Positions 1-8,841 of a stretch of DNA of 40,919 nucleotides are shown here, piece by piece. The first letter of the stretch is position 1; the number at the start of each line of letters is the position of its first letter. Position numbers and translations under genes: made by a program. The DNA is from Natronospira sp. Lineage in GTDB: Bacteria > Pseudomonadota > Gammaproteobacteria > Natronospirales > Natronospiraceae. The notes beneath the pieces were generated by a model. It worked only from the letters and a program-made list of their open reading frames with translations, was not told the DNA's origin and ran no database searches. The stretch covers positions 1-40,919 of the forward strand of contig PWMQ01000063.1 in NCBI GenBank assembly GCA_003558125.1, written 5' to 3'.

Positions 1-942
1 GATCTGCCTACCGTGGGCGATGCGGTGGTATTCCTGCGCACCATTCTGCCCCACAAGCCGCTGGATGAACTCTACACCGTTCTCGGCCGCATCAAGCAGG
101 GCAAGACAGAACGATATCGCCACTTCTTTCGTCACCTGCAGGCAACACCCGAGGAAAAACTGGTTACCGCCGCCGGCACTGCCGGCATGGTCATGCTGGT
201 ATTCACCCTCCCTTCCTATCCCCTGGTCTTCAAGGTCATTCGTGATCACTTCGGCCCCGCCAAACCCTTTGGACGGGCTCGAGTGATTGAGCGATACCGC
301 ATGGTCTTTCGTCATGAACGGGGCGGCCGCCTGGTGGATGCCCAGAGTTATCGACACTTGCGCTTTCCTCGCGAGCGCTTCGACCCGGACTTTCTGGACC
401 AGTTGCTTTCCGCCTGCGGGCAATCAGTCACTGAGGATAATGGGGACCTGATAATCAGCCACTGCTATGTGGAGCGCCGGGTCACGCCGCTGAACCTGTA
501 TCTGCCCGGCGCCGACCAACAGGAGCAGAAAAGGATCATCCATGATTACGGCCAGGCCCTGGTGGACCTGGCCCATGCCGACATCTTCCCCGGCGACCTG
601 CTACTGAAAAACTTTGGTGTGACTCGCAATGGTCGGGTGATCTTTTATGACTACGATGAGATCCGGCGTATCAGTGAGTGCCGCTTTCGGCCTATCCCCA
701 GAGCCAGGGACGAAGTGGAAGAACTGAGTGATGAAACCTGGTACACGGTCAGCGAGGGGGATGTCTTTCCGGAACAGTTCCCAAGCTTCATGGGGCTGAC
801 GGCGGAACAACTGTCATGGCTACAGGAAAGCCATCCCAGCCTGTTTGATTATCGTTGGTGGCAGACCCTGCGCGAGCAGCTCCACCAGGGATTGCCCAGG
901 GAGTATCCGGCCTACCCCGAGCAGTCTCGCCTGTGCCGCTGA
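1..942 (+). CDS. aceK: Isocitrate dehydrogenase kinase/phosphatase, C-terminal part
   Basis: Partial gene: the frame is open from base 1 and ends at TGA 940-942, giving 313 residues against about 580 in the family, so the regulatory N-terminal half lies outside the window. AceK phosphorylates and dephosphorylates isocitrate dehydrogenase and so sets the split between the TCA cycle and the glyoxylate shunt. The visible part is the protein-kinase-like domain. It has the ATP-binding lysine segment VFKVIRD, the catalytic-loop-like HADIFPGDLLLKNFG, and the metal-binding FYDYDEI, all hallmarks of AceK. It ends 10 bp before the convergent gene on the other strand, with no hairpin between them. The GTG at 13 is internal, not the start. 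Identification is by conserved motifs recalled from the E. coli enzyme. Confidence 0.95.
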   Translation, partial: DLPTVGDAVVFLRTILPHKPLDELYTVLGRIKQGKTERYRHFFRHLQATPEEKLVTAAGTAGMVMLVFTLPSYPLVFKVIRDHFGPAKPFGRARVIERYRMVFRHERGGRLVDAQSYRHLRFPRERFDPDFLDQLLSACGQSVTEDNGDLIISHCYVERRVTPLNLYLPGADQQEQKRIIHDYGQALVDLAHADIFPGDLLLKNFGVTRNGRVIFYDYDEIRRISECRFRPIPRARDEVEELSDETWYTVSEGDVFPEQFPSFMGLTAEQLSWLQESHPSLFDYRWWQTLREQLHQGLPREYPAYPEQSRLCR

Positions 943-952
943 GCACACACTT

Positions 953-3838
953 TCACCAGTCATAACGCATGTTGATCCAGGCCCGGTTGCGGAAACGCAG
1001 GGGATCACCCTGGATGCGTGCCAATCCAAACTCGAGACGTGCATTACGAATTTCGGGCAGTGCCATCAAACCGGAAGGCATGCCGAAAGAGAATTCCAGA
1101 CCAGTGATCTCCAGCCAGTCTCCTTCACTGGCGCTACTTTCACCAAGACGGTGCCTGCGATGAAACAGGCGCCGGGTATCCCGCCGGTCACGAAACTGCA
1201 GGGTCTGGCCCTGATATTCCCGGCCATTCGACAAGCCCAGGGGCAAGGCCGGTTCGAAAATACGCAGGGGCAAACTACGGGGTTGATGGCTTGTACTCAC
1301 CAGGCCGCCTAGCTGCAGGGACTCCACTTCAGCCGAAAGGCTGCGCCGCTGCCATGCCAGCTCCAGCAAGCCTTCGGCCTGGCCTACTGCCAGAGAGGCA
1401 TGCTGGCCGGAGAGGTCCCAGTCCTGCCCGTCGCTGCTACCTTCGTAATAGCTGCCGTTAACACGAAGATCCATACGCCAGTTTTCCCGCCGCGGATACC
1501 AGCGGCCACCTGCCGTAAGCCAGGCCCAGTCACGATCAAAACGGTCGCCATCCTGTTTCGCCCGGGTCATCGCCAGACCGGCTTCCGCGGACCCGGCCAG
1601 ACTCTGTCCGCTCCGACCCAATCGGCTGCTGAGCAGAAAACCGGTCTGCTCCTGGGCCTGGACCAGCTCGGCCTGTTGATAGCGAATCTCGCGCAGCGCG
1701 GCCGGATCATCGGCCTGATGGAACAGGGCGCCGCGCAGGGTTGCCGGCCACCCCGCATAATGAGCGGCCAACACCGCTCCTTCCCGACTGCCCCGAGTGG
1801 AGGCGGACAGGGCGGCCAGCCAGTCGACCCGCCCCACCAGATCACCGCCCTTCACGCCCAGGTCAAAACCGGTGTCGTTACGGTCCCAGCGCAGATTGAG
1901 CATTGCGCTGGCAAACTGCGGGCCCAGGCCATAGTCACGGGACTCCACCGCTTCCACAGCCGGCGGGGCGCGCCGCTGGAGGGATTGCGGTGTCAGCGTT
2001 ACCGGCGCATGCAGAGCCAGTTCAGGCAATGGCGGCGGCGCCTCGCTGTCCAGCCAGCGCAGCTTGGGCTCATGGGCATCCACTTCCAGATAGAGCAGTG
2101 CCTCACGGCCAGGTACCGGCAAAGGTGAGGTGGCGACTTTGGCGCCCAGGCGCCGCCATTGCCGCTCATCGCTGTCGATGGCAAGGCGCTCAATGCCAAT
2201 CAGGCCCCGGTAACCACGAGCGTAATAAAGGTACTCACCATCTGGCGTAAAGGCGGGGCGGGAGAGATAACCGCCGGCCTCGGCCTGAAGCAGTTCCCGA
2301 CTCTCTCCCCCGGGCATCATCCGCTCCATCAGCGTCCAACGGCCCTGCTGGTGGCGCAGGTAGACCAGACGGCTGCCATCCGGCGACAGCCGCGGAAAAT
2401 CATGGACCTGGTCCAGCCGCGCCTCTCCCAGGGGCGATATGTCCCCGCTATCCAACGCCAACCGCACCAACTGGGAGTGGCCATTTCGCAAACGAACCGC
2501 AACGGCCCAGTCACCACTCGGCGCGGGCTCCGGCCGACGCAGATGAGCCTGCCGGGTCAATTGCTCCACCTCTCCGGTAGACAGATGCCAGCGATACAGC
2601 TCATGAATCAGGCGGCCCTGACCATCGGGTGTGGCCGCCGTGAACAGCAAACCTTCGCCATCAGGCAGCCAGCGGGGATCCCGGGGGCGGAGATTATTGG
2701 GCAGGACCAGGCGATGTTTGCTCTCACGGGGCAGGGATTCCGGCTCTACCGCGGCGACATCATCAGGGTCCCGTTCCAGTTGTTCTTCCTGCCGTCGCTG
2801 CCAATCCTCGAAGGCCGATTCATTGTCGTCCAGGGCATAGACATGCAGGGCGGGTTTGCCATTGCTCTTACTGCGCACCAGGGCCAGATAATCACCCTCC
2901 GGTGATACCGCCGGGTGCCCGAGGGAACCCGAGAAGCGCTGCCAGAGCGTATCCTCCGCCGCCGGCAGTTGTTCCTCCACTTCCAGGGCCCGGCGAGTGA
3001 CCTCGGCGGTAAAGCGATGATAAAGGCGAGCGGGGGATTCACCGAAGACGCCACGAAAGTTCTCGCTGAAACTGCGGCGATTACTGGATGTCATCCGCGC
3101 CCAGAGATCACGAAAGGCCTGCTCACCCTCACGGTCTTCCAGCCATTGAAAGAAGGCAGCACCCACCAGATAGACCTGATTGCTGTCATTCCAGCCCGCC
3201 ACGGGACGGCGGCTCAGGGCCCCGTAGCCGGGCAGTTCACCGGCCAGGGCCCAGGCCCGGATCCGGCTTGCGCTCCAGTCGCTATTGGGACGCCCGGTCC
3301 CGGTGAGCTGGCCCTCCAGATAAGTGGCATAACCCTCTATCACCCAGAGCGGTACTTCGGCAAGATGGGCGGTATCGAAAGGCAGCCACCAGCGGTTCAT
3401 CCTCTCGCCGGCGGTGGTCCGCAGGGGCCGGGACAGATGGGCCAGATGAACATGCTCATGGATGATGAGAAGCTCGGGCCAGTCGGAATAGTGGCCCAGT
3501 AACTCATCCGACAGGGGCGGGGTCGTGAACAGGACCATGCGGCTACGGCCGGTGAGTGGAATGGCCATGCCGGCCGCGCTGTTCAGGGGATCAGCAATGA
3601 GCACATCCACCGGCCCTGCCGGCGCATGGCCCACTCGCTCATGGACCTCATCGGCAACGGCTTCCAGGCGAGCGGCAGCCCGCCTAGCCCAGGGCTCGGC
3701 CTCGGCCTCGAAATGCAGGCGAAAGCCGTCGGTTTCCAGGCTGCGCCAATCCCCCTCCGGCGTCGCCGCCAACAGCGGGCCGGAGAGGCCAAACAGGGAC
3801 AGTGCAAGCGCGGCGAGCGGGCCGCTGGGGTGACTCAC
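953..3838 (-). CDS. Gluzincin-like protease / PD40 propeller / outer-membrane beta-barrel protein
   Basis: A 961-residue exported protein that starts at GTG 3838. Residues 1-24 form a signal peptide. The N-terminal domain (about 30-280) carries HEHVH at 127-131 and a downstream Glu168 in WVIEGYATY, the HExxH...E arrangement of gluzincin metallopeptidases. Residues about 290-620 hold at least four TolB-like (PD40) blades with the SPDG, TPDG and SPEG signature. The last ~330 residues alternate like beta strands and the protein ends in Trp (RAWINMRYDW), as outer-membrane barrels do. I infer a surface or periplasmic protease anchored by its own barrel. It is the last gene of the leftward operon and starts 7 nt after the FadL-like gene stops. 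The substrate is unknown, and the barrel assignment is less certain than the protease and propeller. Confidence 0.75.
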   Translation of the reverse strand: MSHPSGPLAALALSLFGLSGPLLAATPEGDWRSLETDGFRLHFEAEAEPWARRAAARLEAVADEVHERVGHAPAGPVDVLIADPLNSAAGMAIPLTGRSRMVLFTTPPLSDELLGHYSDWPELLIIHEHVHLAHLSRPLRTTAGERMNRWWLPFDTAHLAEVPLWVIEGYATYLEGQLTGTGRPNSDWSASRIRAWALAGELPGYGALSRRPVAGWNDSNQVYLVGAAFFQWLEDREGEQAFRDLWARMTSSNRRSFSENFRGVFGESPARLYHRFTAEVTRRALEVEEQLPAAEDTLWQRFSGSLGHPAVSPEGDYLALVRSKSNGKPALHVYALDDNESAFEDWQRRQEEQLERDPDDVAAVEPESLPRESKHRLVLPNNLRPRDPRWLPDGEGLLFTAATPDGQGRLIHELYRWHLSTGEVEQLTRQAHLRRPEPAPSGDWAVAVRLRNGHSQLVRLALDSGDISPLGEARLDQVHDFPRLSPDGSRLVYLRHQQGRWTLMERMMPGGESRELLQAEAGGYLSRPAFTPDGEYLYYARGYRGLIGIERLAIDSDERQWRRLGAKVATSPLPVPGREALLYLEVDAHEPKLRWLDSEAPPPLPELALHAPVTLTPQSLQRRAPPAVEAVESRDYGLGPQFASAMLNLRWDRNDTGFDLGVKGGDLVGRVDWLAALSASTRGSREGAVLAAHYAGWPATLRGALFHQADDPAALREIRYQQAELVQAQEQTGFLLSSRLGRSGQSLAGSAEAGLAMTRAKQDGDRFDRDWAWLTAGGRWYPRRENWRMDLRVNGSYYEGSSDGQDWDLSGQHASLAVGQAEGLLELAWQRRSLSAEVESLQLGGLVSTSHQPRSLPLRIFEPALPLGLSNGREYQGQTLQFRDRRDTRRLFHRRHRLGESSASEGDWLEITGLEFSFGMPSGLMALPEIRNARLEFGLARIQGDPLRFRNRAWINMRYDW

Positions 3839-3845
3839 TGCTGCC

Positions 3846-5129
3846 TCAGAAGGTATAGGAGCTGGACATGAATATGGTCAGGTTCTCCGCTGTGACATCC
3901 TGAGGATCTCCGCCCGGCAAAACCCGGCCCTGACCACTGCCATGGGCATAGCCCAGCCCCAGGTCCAGGGAAGAGTTACGGGTAAAGCGGGCAATACTGG
4001 CGCTGATCCCATAAAGATTGACGTGATCATGTTCCACCACATTGGCCGGGGTATTGGCACGATTGGAGAATATGCCACCGCGCAGGGCCCAGGTATTGCT
4101 CAGGTAGTACTCGGTGCCAATGGCAAAGTTCCAGACCTCCTCCACATCCCGCCCTCCTCGGGCTGAATCCCGGAAGCTGCTGTGATAACTGACGTCTGCA
4201 CTGATCATCCAGCGAGGGCTGTGAAACCAGGCAGCCCCAAGCCGCAGTTCCCAGGGATGGTCCCGGGTTTCGCTGTCGCGAAAGATACGATAGTCCACGG
4301 CGCCCTCCGGACAAAGATCCAGATCCGACTGGGAACTGCCGATACAGCTAAAACCCAGGAAATTGGAGGCAGACAAGACATGGGTATGGCGCAGGCTCGC
4401 GCCCAGGGACAGGCGCCCTTCCGGTTCCCACATGATGCCGATTACCGGTTTGACGCCCCACTCGTCATTCTGATTCTGTCGGTACCGCCATTCCAGGTCC
4501 GCATCCGGATCACCAGGCCCCGTACCTTCATCCAGCACCACGATCTGGTTAACCACTTCTTCCTGGTCACGAAAATGGAAATAGAAACTGGCGCCGATGG
4601 ACCAGTCATCATTCAGTCTGATGGCGTAGCTGGGGCCCAGCTTGTAGACCCACTGGGTGTCATTAAGGTTAATGATGAAGCGATCAAGATTGGTCCCCAC
4701 ATCGGAAAAGACCTGGTCCTGATCTTCCTGGATGGCGTCGGTCACCACGAAGGAGAAGCCAAACACCCCGGGGCCCATTGGCTGGGTAATACCGAAAAAG
4801 TTGGGAATCAGCGTGCCGGATTCCCGCACCCAGTCCCGACCCTCGCCAAAGACATCCTTGTACGTGGTGTGCGTGCTGTGCCAGGCATTGACGCTGCCGG
4901 AGAGATTCAACTGATCGGCGTGGATAATGCCGGCGGGATTGTAATATAGCCCGGAGGGATCGTCGGACACGGCCGTGTAGGCACCCCCCATGGCGGCCGC
5001 TCGGGTACCAACCAACACATCGCGGTAGTGAAACTCATCTGCCATTGCCCCACCGGCCAGCACCATGCCCAGAAACCCGGCGATGGCCCCGGTGGCGAAA
5101 GACCCCCGCTCAGGGGCGATGTTGCTCAA
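3846..5129 (-). CDS. OmpP1/FadL-family outer-membrane protein
   Basis: A predicted outer-membrane barrel of 427 residues when started at TTG 5129. That start gives a normal signal peptide (hydrophobic core before GGAMA-DEF) and a 20-nt overlap with the M48 gene upstream. An ATG at 5210 would add 27 hydrophilic residues and overlap the M48 gene by about 100 nt, so I prefer the shorter form, though its ribosome-binding site is weak. Family signs are the mature N-terminus FHYRDVLVGTRAAAMGGAYTA, the segment DDPSGLYYNPAGI, and a C-terminal aromatic beta signal (SSSYTF). FadL-like proteins pass hydrophobic compounds across the outer membrane; the substrate here cannot be read from sequence. It sits between a periplasmic M48 protease and another barrel protein in one operon. 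Confidence 0.85.
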   Translation of the reverse strand: MSNIAPERGSFATGAIAGFLGMVLAGGAMADEFHYRDVLVGTRAAAMGGAYTAVSDDPSGLYYNPAGIIHADQLNLSGSVNAWHSTHTTYKDVFGEGRDWVRESGTLIPNFFGITQPMGPGVFGFSFVVTDAIQEDQDQVFSDVGTNLDRFIINLNDTQWVYKLGPSYAIRLNDDWSIGASFYFHFRDQEEVVNQIVVLDEGTGPGDPDADLEWRYRQNQNDEWGVKPVIGIMWEPEGRLSLGASLRHTHVLSASNFLGFSCIGSSQSDLDLCPEGAVDYRIFRDSETRDHPWELRLGAAWFHSPRWMISADVSYHSSFRDSARGGRDVEEVWNFAIGTEYYLSNTWALRGGIFSNRANTPANVVEHDHVNLYGISASIARFTRNSSLDLGLGYAHGSGQGRVLPGGDPQDVTAENLTIFMSSSYTF

Positions 5130-5997
5130 ACCGTGCTTGGAATCGATTCTGCTCAGGCCCACGTAGCCCCTCCTCTTGCAGTAAAACCCGAATCCGTTCA
5201 AGCCGTTCACCGGCGGCGGGATGGGTATCGCTCAACTCATCCGCGGCCCGCGCCCCCTCCAACTCACTCAAACGAGACAGAAAGCGACTGAAACCTTCCG
5301 CATCATAGCCCGTCCGGGCAGCCGTGCGCACACCAAAGCGGTCGGCCTCGAACTCGTCCTCGCGCTGAAGCCCATCCTCGAACAGCAATTCCACCACTCG
5401 GTCCACGGCCTGGGAGAAGAACACCTGGGTCGCCTCGGTGGCGCCACCAAAGAAACGGGTGAGGCCGGCCATGGGGGAGGCTTCCGGCGCCCGAATATTC
5501 AAGGCCTCCACGATATGCCGCCGGTCCACATGGGCGACTTCGTGGGCCAGCACCCCGGCCAGTTCGGCCTCGTCTTCCATTAGGGCCAGTGCCGCCGAGG
5601 TCACAAAAATGTAACCGCCCGGTGCGGCATAGGCATTTACCTGCTCACTGTCGATAACACCGAAGTAGAAATCGAGATCGGGCCGATCGCCGTGGAGGGC
5701 GACTGCCCGCCCCACCAGATTGACATAGCGCTGCAGGGCGGGATCATCCACCAGCTTGTGCCTGGCCAGAATTCGGGCGGCCACTTCACGACCCACGCGG
5801 ATCTCCGCCCGCTCATTGGCTTCCGCCGCTTCCACCGGCTGAATCTGGTGCAGCCGCGCCCGGGGCGGATGTTCGGCCAGCACCGGGGCCAGAGGCATGA
5901 GGATCAAACTCAGCGCGAGCAACGGGGACAGACACCGCCAGGTCCTGCGACCCGGTTCGGCTCCGGAATCCTCCGCTTTGATCGCTGAATGCTTCAC
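5110..5997 (-). CDS. M48-family periplasmic metalloprotease
   Basis: A 295-residue zinc protease beginning at GTG 5997. An N-terminal hydrophobic stretch (about 23-41, ending APVLA) looks like a signal peptide after a long charged n-region. The zinc site is HEVAH at 152-156, with the third ligand in the EFEAD motif around Glu217. The upstream NAYAAPGGYIFVTSAAL block is typical of the BepA/LoiP type of M48 proteases, which degrade misassembled outer-membrane proteins in the periplasm. There is no clear TPR region, so it is shorter than BepA. The start codon overlaps the stop of the SH3 gene (GTGA), implying translational coupling. Its position before two outer-membrane barrel genes fits a role in their quality control (inference). 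Confidence 0.9.
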   Translation of the reverse strand: MKHSAIKAEDSGAEPGRRTWRCLSPLLALSLILMPLAPVLAEHPPRARLHQIQPVEAAEANERAEIRVGREVAARILARHKLVDDPALQRYVNLVGRAVALHGDRPDLDFYFGVIDSEQVNAYAAPGGYIFVTSAALALMEDEAELAGVLAHEVAHVDRRHIVEALNIRAPEASPMAGLTRFFGGATEATQVFFSQAVDRVVELLFEDGLQREDEFEADRFGVRTAARTGYDAEGFSRFLSRLSELEGARAADELSDTHPAAGERLERIRVLLQEEGLRGPEQNRFQARFEQHRP

Positions 5998-6503
5998 TCC
6001 TCAACATCCTCCTCGGCGGCCATCAAAAACTGGATGGCATCGTCCGCGCTGACACCCATCTCTTCCAGGGCACGCAACTGCTCAATGTCCAGGTCGGGGT
6101 CATCCAGCAGACGCTCTTCCTCCTCCACCCCGCGGATGGCCCCCGCCGTGGTCACGGCAGACGCCCGTCGCCGCGGACTGGCCTCCAGCTCGGCTGCCTC
6201 ATCCGCCCGGCTCTGCCGACGGCTGGGCGGGGTATCCCGCAGGACCAGATTGGGCATCCAGCCCTCAAGGTCTTCCTGCTGGACACGATACCAGCGTTCG
6301 GTGCTTTCCAGCACTTGTACTTGATCACCTTGCGCCAGCCGGCTGAGCGGATCGCCACCCAGGCCAGGCTCCTCGAACACCGCGGCATTATGCGTTTGCA
6401 CATACATCAGCTTAGCGGCTTGCTCCGCAGATCCCTCGTCATCGGCCAGGGCCAGGCCGGCCCACAGTAGCAGCAGGCCCAGTCCCCATCGTTTCATATT
6501 CAT
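5994..6503 (-). CDS. Exported SH3-domain protein
   Basis: A small exported protein of 169 residues, started at ATG 6503 because a good Shine-Dalgarno (GGAGG, 8 nt upstream) and a signal peptide (LLLLWAGLALA-DD) are placed there. An in-frame ATG at 6497 is possible. A longer upstream frame exists but runs into the cyclase gene and has no protein-like composition. Residues about 30-88 form a bacterial SH3-like domain (YVQTHNAAVFEEPG ... RWYRVQQEDLEGWMPN), a fold often used to bind peptidoglycan or peptides in the envelope. The C-terminal part is highly acidic and probably helical, with no known domain. It lies 28 nt after the cyclase and overlaps the M48 protease by 4 nt. Confidence 0.85.
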   Translation of the reverse strand: MNMKRWGLGLLLLWAGLALADDEGSAEQAAKLMYVQTHNAAVFEEPGLGGDPLSRLAQGDQVQVLESTERWYRVQQEDLEGWMPNLVLRDTPPSRRQSRADEAAELEASPRRRASAVTTAGAIRGVEEEERLLDDPDLDIEQLRALEEMGVSADDAIQFLMAAEEDVEE

Positions 6504-6531
6504 TTGCAATGCCTCCCTCACGACTTCGCGA

Positions 6532-8709
6532 TTATTTGCTGTCCAGGCGATAAACCCCATCCCAGTCGGCAGCCACACCCTCATCCTGATAACGCCGACA
6601 GCGGGCGACGAACAGCGAGCGCAACGGGTCTCCCTCCGGCAGACGTTCCCAGGCGGCGATCGCCGCCGACCAGTCCCGTTCCCGGTAGGTCTCCCAGGCC
6701 AATTGGCTGCAATGGCGCACTTCCAGGGCCTGCTCCCGCTGGGCATTGTCGGCATCGGGGCCGACCAGCAGGCGCCAGATACCAATCGCCTGCTGGCGTC
6801 CTTTCACCCGCACCCGGTCCACCAGGGCGCAGACAAAGCCCTCTCCCAGGTCGCCGGCGGTGTCCTCCGAGATCAGTACCGGGCAGCCGTAATGACTGGT
6901 AAGCCCTTCCAGTCGCGAGGCCAGGTTCACATTGTCCCCAATGACAGTGTAGTCGAGCTTGCGCTCGGAACCGATATTGCCAAGGATGACCGAACCGGTG
7001 TGCAGGCCCACGCCGGTGCGCAGCGCGGGCAGCCCTTCCGAAAGCAACGCCTGATTCAGTATCTCTAGCCGCTCTTGCATGGCCAGGGCCGCCGACACCG
7101 CCCGCTCGGCATGATCCGGGACGCGAATGGGTGCTCCCCAGAAGGCCATGATGGCGTCGCCAATGAACTTGTCCAGGGTTCCCTCGTGGAAAAAAATGGC
7201 CTCGCTCAACTCCGACAGATAGCGGTTAAGCATTTCCACCACCTGCTCCGGCGAAAAGCCTTCCGAAATGGTGGTAAAACCGCGAATGTCGGAGAACAGA
7301 ATGGTCATCCGCTCTTCGGTGCCCACTTCGGCCCGGACATGCTCGTCATAGCGGTCCACTACCTCGGCCAGCACCGCGGGTGATACATACTGGGACAACA
7401 TGCGGCGGACCCGGCGCCGGTCCCGCCCTTCGGTGGCCGACACATAGGCCATGCAAGCCAGGCCGGTGAGCAACAAGGCGCTGCTGGGCGCCACCAGGTC
7501 CACCAAATGGTGGTATTGGAAGGCGATCATCACCAGCGCCAGGTGAGCAGCCAGCAGCAACAGGGGTGGCGTCAATTGTCGCCACACCCGACCCTGGGCA
7601 AAACTGGCCGCGGTCACCCCGGCAAAGAGGACCACCAATAGCGGAGTCAGCCATGCCGGCGAGGGACGCAGATAGTCCCCCATGAGCAGATTGCTGGCCG
7701 CCGCCATGTGAATCTCCACCCCCGGCGTGCGGCTGGATAGCGGTGTGTGCTTGATATCGTGCAGGCCCACGGCTGAACCGCCGATAAAGACGATCCGGTC
7801 TTCGAATGCATCCGGTGGCACCAGCATGGCTTCGGGCTCGCCACGCCTCAGGCTGCCCAGACTGCGAAATATCCCACCGAAGGACCAGGCGGGAATGTCA
7901 CCGTAGAAATTTACCCGCATCCGGCCACTGTCATCCAGGGGGACATGGCGATCCGGCAGCAGCAGGTCGCGGCCCTGGAAACGGGCTTCGCCGAGACCGA
8001 CTTGCTGCTTCAAGGCGGTGGTGGAAAGCGCCGGGAAAATCTCGTCCTGATAGGTAAACAGCGGTCTCACCCGCCGGAAAACCCCATCGGCATCGGCATC
8101 CAGACCCACGGCGCCGAGACCGGCGGAAAAGGCGCCCAGGGGTTCGAAGGGCAGCATGTAGCTGTTTCGGCCCTCGTCTTCCAGACCGGTAACACCGTTG
8201 AGGGCATGCTGCTGGCGAATCTCATCCGGCAGCGGCTGATCCAGGGCATCCTCGTCCACTTCATCCGGGCGCTCATGGATCAATTGCAGGGAATGATGGA
8301 CATTGCCGGCCGCGGCGGTGGCCATCAGCAGGGCCTCGTCCTCCTCGCTGAGCTGATCACGATCCTGGCCATGCAGCCACTGGTTCTCGGTAAACAGAAC
8401 ATCAAAGACCACGGCCCGGGGATTGCCCTCGGCGAGAAACTCCAGCAGGTCGGCATAGACCGAGCGTGGCCAGGGGAATCGACCCAACACCGGATTGAGC
8501 AGGCTCAGGGAAGCCTCGTCGATGAGAATCAGGGCGAGATCAGGATGAATCTCCGCCTCATGGCGAAACTGGGCGCTGCGAAAGTCCTCGGTCATCCACT
8601 CCAGGCGCTGGAAACCGTCCCGGCCATCCACCACCAGGATCACCAGGGCTGCCCCGACAGCAATGACGGACAACCAGACCGCCTTTTTCCAGACACGAGA
8701 ACGCTTCAT
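6532..8709 (-). CDS. CHASE2-domain class III adenylate cyclase
   Basis: A 725-residue membrane enzyme making cAMP from ATP, started at ATG 8709; the reading frame runs further upstream but only through the palindromic intergenic region. Order: one N-terminal membrane segment (about 11-27), an extracytoplasmic CHASE2 sensor (about 30-345), two or three membrane segments (about 353-425), then the class III cyclase domain (about 465-650). Catalytic residues are intact: metal-binding Asp474 (FSDIRGF) and Asp518 (FIGDA), adenine-selecting Lys514 and Asp592, and transition-state Asn595 and Arg599 (NVNLASRL). The Lys/Asp pair indicates ATP rather than GTP. The last ~75 residues are a helical tail. 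It heads a five-gene envelope operon and is divergent from a cNMP-binding EAL protein. Confidence 0.95.
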   Translation of the reverse strand: MKRSRVWKKAVWLSVIAVGAALVILVVDGRDGFQRLEWMTEDFRSAQFRHEAEIHPDLALILIDEASLSLLNPVLGRFPWPRSVYADLLEFLAEGNPRAVVFDVLFTENQWLHGQDRDQLSEEDEALLMATAAAGNVHHSLQLIHERPDEVDEDALDQPLPDEIRQQHALNGVTGLEDEGRNSYMLPFEPLGAFSAGLGAVGLDADADGVFRRVRPLFTYQDEIFPALSTTALKQQVGLGEARFQGRDLLLPDRHVPLDDSGRMRVNFYGDIPAWSFGGIFRSLGSLRRGEPEAMLVPPDAFEDRIVFIGGSAVGLHDIKHTPLSSRTPGVEIHMAAASNLLMGDYLRPSPAWLTPLLVVLFAGVTAASFAQGRVWRQLTPPLLLLAAHLALVMIAFQYHHLVDLVAPSSALLLTGLACMAYVSATEGRDRRRVRRMLSQYVSPAVLAEVVDRYDEHVRAEVGTEERMTILFSDIRGFTTISEGFSPEQVVEMLNRYLSELSEAIFFHEGTLDKFIGDAIMAFWGAPIRVPDHAERAVSAALAMQERLEILNQALLSEGLPALRTGVGLHTGSVILGNIGSERKLDYTVIGDNVNLASRLEGLTSHYGCPVLISEDTAGDLGEGFVCALVDRVRVKGRQQAIGIWRLLVGPDADNAQREQALEVRHCSQLAWETYRERDWSAAIAAWERLPEGDPLRSLFVARCRRYQDEGVAADWDGVYRLDSK

Positions 8710-8748
8710 GACAAACAGTCTAGTATTGGAGCAAGGGGCAAGGGCACC

Positions 8749-8814
8749 CCCTTGGCGGGGCATTGACAGGGTCCCCCCGTATGGGGGAGCTTGGACCCTG
8801 GCGAATGCCAAGGG
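8749..8814. repeat. 66-bp imperfect palindrome in a divergent promoter region
   Basis: Lies between the divergent cyclase and cNMP-EAL genes, ending 27 bp before the EAL start codon. Three pairs of arms nest: CCCTTGG (8749-8755) with CCAAGGG (8808-8814), GGCATT (8759-8764) with AATGCC (8804-8809), and CAGGGTCC (8767-8774) with GGACCCTG (8793-8800). An inner C-run/G-run sits around CGTAT. CTTGG (8790-8794) can alternatively pair with CCAAG (8808-8812). It could be a 5' UTR structure or an operator; sequence alone does not decide. A perfect TTGACA lies inside it (8763-8768) but has no matching -10. Confidence 0.6.
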
Positions 8815-8841
8815 ATGAGGCGCAAAACAGGGGGACAGGAC

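Noticed and set aside
845..5291. Many plus-strand frames opposite the leftward operon
   Set aside because: They mirror the reverse strand of genes with clear domain signatures; translations are Pro/Arg/Gln-rich with no signal or domain.
8763..8768. Perfect TTGACA upstream of the rightward EAL gene
   Set aside because: The position 17 nt downstream reads GGAGCT, not a -10; the hexamer is part of a palindrome.
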